From positions 68,090,659 through 68,154,658 of the forward strand of contig OX439038.1 in assembly GCA_949317995.1 (NCBI GenBank): a DNA stretch of 64,000 nt, in the 5' to 3' direction. The stretch comes from Acholoe squamosa. Taxonomy: Eukaryota; Annelida; Polychaeta; Phyllodocida; Polynoidae. Positions 11,024 through 20,549 of this stretch are shown here, one piece after another. Positions within the stretch are counted from its first letter, which is position 1. Each line of letters opens with the position of its first letter. The notes beneath the pieces were generated by a model, which had not been told where the DNA came from, made no database searches, and was given only the letters and a program-made list of their open reading frames with translations. The position numbers and the translations under genes are program-made.

Positions 11024-11096
11024 GCAGGGAATCAAACCCAGGTTGCTGACTTCAAAGTGCAGAATGCTAACCAATACACCACGAGATCGCTCCTAC
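11024..11096 (-). repeat. tRNA-Gln-like SINE head
   Basis: On the minus strand the sequence reads like tRNA-Gln(TTG): an A-box-like TGGTGTATTGGTTAGC, an anticodon arm around ACTTTGAA, and a B-box-like GGTTTGATTCCC. The outer acceptor bases do not pair (GGAGCGA against CAAGACT) and the T stem has a mismatch, so a working tRNA gene is unlikely. A tRNA-derived SINE or pseudogene fits better. The SINE body downstream cannot be bounded from one copy. Confidence 0.55.
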
Positions 11097-11099
11097 CCA

Positions 11100-12480
11100 G
11101 TCCACCTACTAGCTAGGTGTCAGTCAGTCTGGTGGCCTAGGGATACCGAAACGCGGTTCCCTACACTAGCATATTTTGTTTTTCTTTGCTCCAAATAAAA
11201 CCAGTCAGTGATGTATGTACTACTATCTAAGGTAAGGCAGCAGGTTTATCTAATGCACCTAATAGTCCAGTAGATATAGCAGAAACATTGGCACATCTGG
11301 CGGCAAGCATGAAAACTTGTGTACAGGGCTTTTTGAACATGCTGAATCCATTTTTAAGTGGAAACATTAATTTTGAAAAAGGTTTCTACTTGTAAAGTGA
11401 CACAGAAAATAAAAAGTAGGAAAGTGATATTTTAATTGTTTGAAAAATGTTCAGGAATGGAAAAGGAACAGGAAAACCCTAAAAGTGTGATGGAAATGAT
11501 AAAAACTAACTATAGTGAGTGCGTAATAGCTGTTTTATGCCATTTTGACAGATATGGCGTGAAAACTACATCCATTTCACTGTATTTTCATTATTGTTGG
11601 CACATGAAGGCAAAACTTGTAAACGCGTGGTCCTCTATGTGATTCATTACAGAATAGTCCTCCAAAGAGCTAAGCTCTGGCATAATACTAAACTGATTCT
11701 AGATTATATACCCCCAATATTCTACACTCTCATTGCATCTTACACACTACAGCCATTCCATTCACAATTTTTTTACATAAACAAGTAGTTGATACATTGT
11801 TCCAAACACATTATATTTCCTGATTGGTAGTAGACATGTAGCTAGAACATGATTTGAATAGTTCTGTAAAACCTCTGGTTTGATAGAAAAAAAAAGAGAC
11901 CAAATTGTACTAGCAGATGACAACAAAGGGACTGTTTTGGTCACCATGGAAACTGGGTATAATCACATATGTCATGTTTAATTGAAAGTCAAGAGCATTA
12001 AGAAAATACATGTAAAGATAAGCCAAAAGAGAAGATCAAATCGATCTGACATGGTCTTTATCAATAAGGCCATACACTTGTGAAATACACTTAAACCATC
12101 ATATAATTCTGGGCATGAAATGGTTGATGGAGGTCAGTAGGTCTTTTTTCTACTAGCCAATGCCTCATATTCATACTTTGCTATGTTTTCACAGTTTATT
12201 GTGAGAAATTATCGTTTCCTGCATGGAAAATGAGAAAATGATGGGAAAATATGTATATGAATGTCTAATATAGATTTTGAAGAAAAGATACTTTAAAAAA
12301 TTGAAAAGTCTGCAAAAAATTCTCAGGTCAGCCCCATTTAACTGAGGTCGGTCGGGTGACTGGAAACCAGTCTCTTTTTTTTTTTTTTGGGGGGGGGGGC
12401 CTCACCCCACATATAAACTGACTCTTCTTTTTTTGTCAAGGGAAAAAAGATATGTGATATTACAGAATGTTTCATAAATA
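11100..12480. other. Gene-free AT-rich stretch
   Basis: I see no coding motif or RNA gene. A poly-T/poly-G tract sits at about 12371-12400. Confidence 0.5.
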
Positions 12481-12513
12481 TTCCATAGTCAACTCTCAAC
12501 TTATGATCCCTCC

Positions 12514-12690
12514 AATGCGACCACCTCACCATTGCGACCATTTATGGGCAGACTAAATCATCTTTCTCTTTAATCTAGTATAAAAAAAAACACATTAATG
12601 CGACCACCCCTCTAATGCGACCACCTCACGCTGCAACCACTAAAATCACAGTTTCAAATGCCCATTCCCTCCCTCTAATGCGACCACTTT
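12514..12690 (+). repeat. Cluster of AATGCGACCAC words (possible DNA-transposon end)
   Basis: The word AATGCGACCAC, or a near match, occurs at about 12514, 12531, 12597, 12613 and 12676, always in the same orientation. From general knowledge, repeated TGCGACCAC words near the ends are seen in some pogo/Tigger-like DNA transposons. No matching inverted end is visible nearby, so the family is a guess. Confidence 0.35.
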
Positions 12691-12805
12691 GTTTGGTAAA
12701 TTGATACAATATAAAATGTCTGAGTCTATGCCATAGGCACAAGTTTTGATTGACTTCAATGTACCATGGCCATAACTTATATATATAGTCTTACTGAGTT
12801 CTTTT

Positions 12806-13030
12806 AATCCTTAAGGGCCACAGAGTGTTTAGTGAATCATGACAACCTTGTGCTAATAAGGCCTATGTATAATTATATGTAATACATGTAGGTGGCCCTT
12901 AAGGGGTTAATGGTCAGTGATAAGGTGACGTCTATCAATCCTTATGGGCCACAGAATGTTTAGTACATCGTGACAACCTTATGGTAATAAGGTCTATGTA
13001 TGGTTGTAATTATTATGTGTCCTGTTAAAG
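12806..13030 (+). repeat. Imperfect tandem duplication, period about 131 bp
   Basis: AATCCTTAAGGGCCACAGAG at 12806 recurs in slightly changed form at 12937, and the words that follow (GACAACCTT, AATAAGG, CTATGTAT) recur in the same order. Confidence 0.7.
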
Positions 13031-14044
13031 GGTTTAGGATTACCAGGAACAACACCAATAGTCTATTCCTATGGCTAAATAACCTGTTGCTAGCCAGAAA
13101 TTATTTTTATTTATTTTAATGCCTCAAAGAGATGGGACGGACCAGAGCAGGCAGCAGCTACACAAGGGTAACTTACGTTGCCCAAAAATTGATAAAAATA
13201 TATGAACAGGTACATCCATCACCTGTCAAGGAAGCACATTTCAGTGGGGGTAGAGCTGCGAAAAAAGTGTGGGGGATGGGGGTGTAAATGTGTCCCCAAC
13301 CCCCTGCCAGTTAGGGTTTTATTATACCCCAAAATCCCCATTACTCAGGTCGATAGTATGGCTGAAGGGTGGGGGATCTAGCCAAGTGTGCCGTTATTTT
13401 AGAGGCGGGTGTTGGCTGAGTGTGACAAAGTGTGACAGGGGGGTGGAGGGATGTTGAAAATGGTCCAAAAAGGTATGACATAATTTATGAACTAGGGGAA
13501 CCTTACCAGCTGGACAGGGGTCGATTCTTTTTCCAACTAATATTCATCTAGGATTGATTTTATATGTGATGTGTTCAATACAGAATAACTATGTTATCTA
13601 CTTGTACATCACTTGTTTTATGAAGACATTCGTGTAAAGGGGTCAACCTCCCCCATATGTCAGAGGAGCAGTGCATCAATTATTGATATTAAACATTGAA
13701 ACACCTGTAATATATATTGTTATCATCGTTCAGTTTAGGCATATAACTATGTGCAGCATTAAGCTTTATCCTACCATAGGCTTTGATGTATACATGCATG
13801 CCACCTTGTGATATGTATTGAAGTAATGAAATAATGTTAAACTAACGTTTCTTTTCACCAGTTAGATCAATATTGGTTTGAGTCCATCTTCGGAACTTTG
13901 GTGAACATTGGAAAACATTTTTTACTGAGCCATATTCAAATGTTAAACCAATGTTTTCCAATTAACATGTTTTTTTTTTTTTCTATGAACATTAGATTAA
14001 CATTCAAAAATGTTTTTGTGTTGTTCTTTTCCTACTAACAACTG
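13031..14044. other. Gene-free stretch
   Basis: No gene seen. G-rich patches occur at about 13245-13450. Words of the AACATTG/AATGTT type in both orientations at about 13840-14040 suggest a decayed palindromic repeat like the hairpin at 41342. Confidence 0.45.
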
Positions 14045-14157
14045 TTTATTACTCACTCGACCTGCAGCCAATCAGAGGGATCCATTTGGTCACGTGACCT
14101 CCACATGACCTACTGACCTACTTAGGTGACCACGTAATCACCATGTGACCTAGTTAG

Positions 14158-14718
14158 GTCGAAGGAAATGAGGCTGCAGACACCGCTGCCAAAAATGCTC
14201 TGAGGAGGCCTTTAGCGGCCGACCAGATGCCATACACAGATGTCCTAACCATGGCAAAAGTCTATGTTCAATGTTCAGGAAAAATAGCAGCGCAGATGGA
14301 ACGATGCAAATGCTAGCAAGCTGTGAACCATCTGACCAATGGTCGGCAAAAGTTTCACAGAGGAAAACCTGACAAGATCGGAACAGGTGAAACTGACCCG
14401 TCTAAGGACTGGTCACACCAAACTGACACACAGTCACCTTCTGAAAGGTGAAGTGGCACCTGTATGTCAGGCAAGCAACACTCAGCTGAGTGTGGAACAT
14501 CTCATGCTACATTGTCAGGCAACCACAGCACTGGAAACAAGGAGATTCTTGATTTCCTGTGGGAAACCAAGCTCTTTTGCAAAATATGAAATATAAAGAA
14601 GCCTTACTATAATAAGTAGGGGAAAATAGGAAAGATTCAAAACAAAGTCTCTCTGCAAACTTTTTATTACTATTAGTGGAGGTAAAATCGACCAAACCAA
14701 ACCAAACCAAACCAAACT
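14158..14718 (+). mobile_element. 5'-truncated LINE (I group, RNase H-bearing), decayed
   Basis: The 5' edge encodes the end of an RNase H domain (EGNEAADTAAKNAL) and then the C-terminal LINE signature (RTGHTKLTHSHLLKGE...C...HLMLHC, at 14400-14520) also seen in the better-kept copy at 55476-57032. Frames are shifted and the part before RNase H is missing. The 3' end is a short (ACCAA)n tail at 14690-14717. TAGTTAG at 14151-14157 and 14719-14725 is the target-site duplication. The related R3 copy at 40.2 kb shows the same locus without the LINE. Confidence 0.85.
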
Positions 14719-15143
14719 TAGTTAGATGGTCATGTGACCCTCCATTTGGTCACATGAGCTGTGACTTCACTGGACCCCCGTGGTGCATACCCATATATGG
14801 TCATGTGACCTCGACCTTGACCTAATTAGGGGTGTGCATACCCATATATGGTCATGTGACCTTGAGCTCGACCTAATTAGGGGATTACCCCAGTCATGTG
14901 ACACCTCATTTTGCATAATAGACCAAGCCCTGTTGACCTATTTAGGGGAACAGGAATATAGCTAACTACAGGATACAACCAATCAGAGGCCTCCATTTGG
15001 TCAAGTGACCTGTGGTTAGATGACCATATATGGTCATGTGACCTTGAGCTCGACCTAATTAGTGGTGTGTATGCCCATATATGGTCATGTGCTCCATTTG
15101 GTCACGTGACCTGGTGGTGAGTTTTTTATTTGGAAAAAAACCT

Positions 15144-15236
15144 TGGGGTGGGGAGGGAAGGGGAGGGGGGCCCTTGGGGTGGGGGGGCCACCTTAGAGTC
15201 GGATGGGGTGGGGGGCCCCTTGGGGTGGGGAGGGGC
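15144..15236 (+). other. G-rich tract with quadruplex potential
   Basis: Many runs of 3-7 G separated by 1-3 bases. A matching C-rich tract is at 37797-37889 in the inverted R3 copy. Confidence 0.7.
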
Positions 15237-15416
15237 GCCTTTAGAAATAAAGGTTTTTAATTTGTGGTAAAAATGTATAAAGGGCATATATGACTGTGAT
15301 TTTTTTTTGAAATACCTAATTAGGGATTACCCCGGTTATGTAACCCCTTATTTGTGTAAGAGACCACGTTCCCTTGACCTAATTAGGGGATTGCTGACCC
15401 TACCTTAAGACCAAAG

Positions 15417-15836
15417 GTGGGTTTACTATGATTAAAAAAGGAGGAGTGTGGTGATGATGTTGGATGAAAGAGGGTGAAGCAAGCAAGTGGTTAAAGTAGA
15501 TGAGTCTGTAGAGTGCTCTGTGTTTCCATGATGATGGTGGCAAAGGAAGTGTGAGGGAACAAAATTTTACTCTTCCTTATGTACCCGTCCGAGATAATTC
15601 TCTTAACTATGGTTTTACATTGATCAAAAGAGGTGGGTTTACTAAAATTAAAAAAGGATGAGTGTGGTGATGATGTTGGATGAAAGAGGGTGAAGCAAGC
15701 AAATGGTTAAAGTAGATGAGTCTGTAGAGTCCTCGGTGTTTCCATGATGAAGGTGTGAGGAACAAAATTTTACTCTTCCTTATGTACCCGTCTGAGATAA
15801 TCCTCTTAACTATGGTTTTAAATTGATCAAAAGAGA
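15417..15836 (+). repeat. Tandem duplication, period 215 bp
   Basis: GGTGGGTTTACTA starts at 15417 and again at 15632. The two units share almost all sequence, including GATGATGTTGGATGAAAGAG and TACTCTTCCTTATGTACCCG, so the duplication is fairly recent. No coding signal. Confidence 0.85.
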
Positions 15837-16320
15837 TTTAATCCCTTTTTTTACAGTGGTCTTTGCTCGGTGGGGTATCTGTCTGTTTTGATTTTCACCT
15901 ACCATTTGATGTAGACATGGATTCCTTAGTTCATTAAGTGTAGTTGGTCCCAGAGGGAAAAAACAAAAGACTTAAAGGATTTGACCCCATAGTCACCCAC
16001 CGTGCACTGCATGAGGATTTAAAAGAAAAGATCTGAGTTTACTTTTTTCCCAATCACAACAGACATAGAAGGTAACCCACACCCCAGGTTGGCAACAAGA
16101 GGAGGAGTAGAAAGGGGGATTAACTTATTAACTGATTTTTTAGACTTAATCCTCTTACCACACGTGTATGTTTGTAGTTACAAAGGTAGACATGCACAAA
16201 GGTAGGTATGTACAAAGGAAGACATACACCATGAGGTATTTTTTTCCTGGAAGTGAAAACTATAGTTATTTTCCACTTTATACCATTTTCCTCAAATTGG
16301 GTGTACCTTATATGCGAGGT

Positions 16321-16375
16321 ACTACTGTTAGTAGGTAGGCAGGTAGGTAGGTAGGTAGGCAGGCGGGGAGGTGGG
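16321..16375 (+). repeat. GGTA/GGCA tetranucleotide microsatellite
   Basis: Runs of GTAG, GTAGGCAG and GGTAGG repeats. Confidence 0.85.
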
Positions 16376-16710
16376 TATGTGTCGACCATTTCTGCTGTGT
16401 ACCCCACACCTTTGGTAGTGAGTAATCCAATTAAAGCACTTTGACTTTTCTCAAGATAATATTTTTCCTTTGTTGTTAAGCACACCCTGTAGTTTTTGTA
16501 TACAGTCTTTGAACATCTTAATCTCCTAATGTTCCATAATCCTCTTATACATGTAAGTTTTGATACACTAATTTCAAAAAGTATTTTTCCCTTTTTCATG
16601 TCCATTAATCCAGGGGTGAGAAGATCAAGGTGAAAACGGGATTACAGCTTTCTCTCAACTATATAAAGAGCACTGATTTTTCTTGGAAGGGTAGATTATG
16701 TCCGCTGTCA

Positions 16711-17060
16711 GCATCAGCAGCAGCAGGGGCAGCAGAAGCAGGGGCAGCAGAAGCAGGAGCATGTGTAGTGGTAGGAGCAAGTGCAGCAGCAGCAGGAGCA
16801 TGTGCATGTGCAGCAGGAGCATGTGCATGTGCATGTGCAGCAGCAGCAGCAGCAGCAGTAAGTACAACAGCAGTGACAGTAGTATCTAGTAGTAAGAGCA
16901 GCAGCAGCAGGAGTGGCAGTAGCAGCAGCACCAGTGACAATAACAGTAGTAGAAGTAGCGTAGCAGCAGCAGCAGTAGCAGCAACAGGTATAGACGCAAC
17001 TGCAACACCAGTAGTAGAATAGTAGTTGCAGGTACAACATCGTAGTAGGTGTAGGAAGTA
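16711..17060 (+). repeat. Imperfect AGC/AGT trinucleotide array
   Basis: About 350 bases of GCA, AGC, AGT and TGCATG words, open in several frames on both strands as poly-Ala, poly-Ser, poly-Leu or poly-Cys. The fact that every frame is open is expected of the repeat itself and is not evidence of a gene. Confidence 0.85.
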
Positions 17061-20000
17061 ATAGTAGTAGTAGTTGAGTAATATCAGTCTCAATTTGCCA
17101 ATATTGAGACGATACTCAGTCAAGTTGTGAGCGAATTTTCTGAGGTAGGTGGGTTGTGTGTTTTTGTATCTTTTAAAAAAGACAGAGTATTTCCATTGTT
17201 ATTCAGCTTTTTTGCTATATTTATCCACTATAAAAATATGTCAAAATTGAGTAGGATGTCTATGGAGCTATAACATAGGGAGCTAACTGGTAAATGGACT
17301 ATGAAATATATACCTCTCCAAAAGTGGGGTCCTCCAGGGGGAAAAAATTACAGCATTGTGGTAACCTTCCCTTTACAGTTTCAGTTTAACTCCTTGGTTA
17401 ATTTCCTTCCTCTTTAAAGACAAACGCTACCTGGTACACAGAAGTCACCTGGTGACATAAATCGAAATACATCAATGGAACTCTAAGTGAGACAGATGTA
17501 TGAAAGTTTAAACATTCTCATTCAAAAGGATCGAGTAGATAAGGGATACTGGGTACTAGTGTGTGTTTCATGATATTATCTACAATCTTGTAGGAGAATT
17601 GTTTAATATCAATACTCACAGATTGAGGTCCTACTGAACTCACTAAACTCCTATTTAAAAGGTAAGCTCCCCCTAAATTTAATTTCCATGAGACAACAAA
17701 CTCAACAATCTATCAGACGCACTACATAACACCCATAAGGGAGTCATGATACAAAGTACACCCATAGGTTACTACTACAAGAGGAGAGTATATGTGCACT
17801 GGTAGAATCAAAACAATTTACACTTCACTGTACCCACACCCATCAAACTGGGAAAATTATCTACTTTATTTATAGAACAGAACAATTTTTTTCACCCACA
17901 AGATCACCAATCCATCTCCCAAAGTTCCACAGACAGATGGGATGCTACTTGCATCGAACGGATAACTTGAAGGGTGGTTCTGTGGAGAACCTATTGTGAC
18001 AGTGTTTTTCCTCAGTGACAGACCCAAACCGTTGGACTGGCAACAGTAAAGAAAAGGATGAAGCACATCAATGGAACGTACACATAGAGACGTAAATCAT
18101 GATGTGTGACAACAGTGAAAAACATCCTAGCTCATGGTTGACCTGTCCGAAAGTGAACAGGTCACCAGCTGCAGTTGCAGCGCCCATGCTTGCACATCGC
18201 ATACTGAATAGTACTTATAAAACTACGGCAGCTACCAAAAATGGTGTAGGTCAACACTGACCATATTTATATGTGACACGATCTGTGAAAATGGCCCTTA
18301 GTGCAGAGGGGAATAAGGGCCCCTTTCCCAGTACATGTCACATATTACATTTACACTTTTCCTATTAGTTAAATCCAATACAAATGTAAAGTTTAAGTTT
18401 TTTAGCAATGGGTAAAACCAAAATCGCACAGGTTTAAACCGAGATAAGTCATAATTACATCTTGGTTTACATGAATGCTGACCAAATTCTTCACCACAGC
18501 GCGTGGTGGCGGTAACTAGTGGGAAAATAGAAAACTACTACCATGGATATAGTGTGTGTGTATAAGTCCCTGGGTGCTGATTGAATTTAATCCACTATAC
18601 CCCGACACTTAAACGTACTATTACACTATGATATAAATATGCACACCATGATGCAGTAGGTGGTTTAACTTTGGTTAAAGGGGTGGTTCCTATTTCGACC
18701 TAGCGGGATAGGGGTGGCACCATAGTGTCTAGCTGAAGCTGACCACCAGCATGTGCCTTACACTGGTTGTAGGGTACAGTTATGTAATAGCTGGTGGGAA
18801 TTCACTCTGTCCCACCCCACATACAAAAGTATTTTTAATACTCAATGATTAACACAGAGTGGCTTAATCATATAACTACAACTTCAAAGGTATGGATATT
18901 GTTAGTTACAGTCAGAAGTGTCATATATCTGCTGGTTTCTAATGTACAAGCTATCAATGAGTGATAGCTATCAGTATGTCTAAACCAATCATAATGGGTC
19001 GTGAGTGGCTGTCAAATCTTGATTGGGTTGGGAAAAAAATAAACAAGTAGGTAATTATAGCTGTGTCTAAGCCAATTAAAGCATGCTCTTTAAAGGTCTT
19101 TAAGAACACACATGTCTTTATATACTACTACTACCCTCATTAAAATTACATATGTGCAAAGATAACACACAAACTATAAAATCTAAAAAAGATACGAAGC
19201 TGGTCAGGAGTATGTCTTAGATGTTGTCTGTGGAGTAGCAGGTCACAGAAGGTCGTAATAAGGTCAGGGGAGTGCAAAGAAAAATGTCTTCGTACCTCCC
19301 AGAGCTTTTTTAACCCTTATAGTCTATACTAGGGACCCCAGAAAAAAATGGAATCTGTTAAATACCACAGTTGACTAGCTCTTTTGAATAGAGCCTAGGC
19401 AAGGAAATCTAAATCTTTTGGAATTTTGCTTCTATCTATCATAGAACCCGAGATATAATGAAGTATATGTTGGTAAATCCAAGGATTTGCTACCCATACA
19501 TTTCTATTATGATTGAGCTTAAAGGTTGTGACGAAATAGATCCAAAATCTAGGGTTTTCCAAAACACTCTTAAAAACCTAGTTTCATTTCTAGTAGAAGT
19601 TTTTAAAAAATTCCAAAAATCCTAGATGGATATGTATGTGACCTAATCAATCGAGTAGTCAAATGACCTCTGCATGGTCAACAAAATCCTTTGAGAGCAT
19701 TGGAGAGCATCGTCGGATTGTTCTGAATTTTTTTACAGTGCATATTGAGGTAAAGTCCAACCTAACTACTAAGTAGCAACCAGTAGCATTAATAGCTTGA
19801 TGGTTTGCGTATATTCTGAAGATACTATGTTTTTAACAATATCCAAATGCAATCTTTTTTCTCACATGGAATTACTTATGTTATATATGGTTGGATAGCC
19901 CTTTCTTTTCTGTATACATATGACTATTAACCTGTAAAAGGTTGTTAAAGGGCACTCCCTGATAGAAGAGGATCTTCAGCAGTGTCTGGGGAGTCTGCCT

Positions 20001-20549
20001 AAGCCCCTAGCAAATTCTGGGGTCCCTATCTATACCCACAACGTTAGTGTCAGTCGGTATTGCGGACTATACTAGGATATTGAGCACTATCACTCATCAC
20101 ACCTCCAGGTGTGGAGTATTCACACCTCCAGGTGTAGAAACCCTTGTATGGAGTGGTTTTTTGACCCCTGGAACTGCATGGCGGCATTTCGGAAACCCAC
20201 TGGTTAATGTTTTTGTATCCATAGCAACCACCCCACCGTCTAATAACAAAATATTAACACTGATTAGGGATGTACTCACCCTAAAGAATACTGCATCAGT
20301 TATCCATGATACATCTTCAATATTGTCCACAGACTCAATAACACACTTGTGGGATATCACCTTGAGTTCTCACCATAGTTACACTTGTTGTCACCAATCA
20401 TAGACATCCTTGTGTGCATGTACATGTATCATGTGACCATACACCTGAGCTATGTCTAGTCCTAGATGAGGTGATATATCGTCAGCGCCCACATAGCTCA
20501 TCACTCTTCACAGTACACTGGTTGTGGTAGAACCACAATCTTTTTTTGA
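17061..20549. other. Gene-free AT-rich stretch
   Basis: No coding region, RNA gene or known family recognised. The 17-base word TCACACCTCCAGGTGTR occurs twice at 20097 and 20120. No copy of the element 2 LTR end (TGTAATGGTTCG) was found here by eye. Confidence 0.5.

Larger units (their letters stand above)
14045..15260 (+). repeat. Repeat R3: GGTCACGTGACC-like palindrome array with G-rich end
   Basis: At least ten words of the form GGTCAYGTGACC or one-base variants are scattered between 14089 and 15110, mixed with CCATATATGG, CTCGACCTAATTAGG and CCATTTGGTCA. A G-rich tract (15144-15236) closes the unit. The stretch from about 15000 matches the reverse complement of 37760-38014, and 14130-14800 matches the reverse complement of 40205-40320, so this is a dispersed family. 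A LINE sits inside this copy. Confidence 0.75.

Noticed and set aside
16630-17022. 130-codon poly-Ala/Ser open frame, and overlapping Leu- and Cys-rich frames on the other strand
   Set aside because: All frames of the AGC/AGT array are open because the repeat lacks stops. No non-repeat domain is attached.
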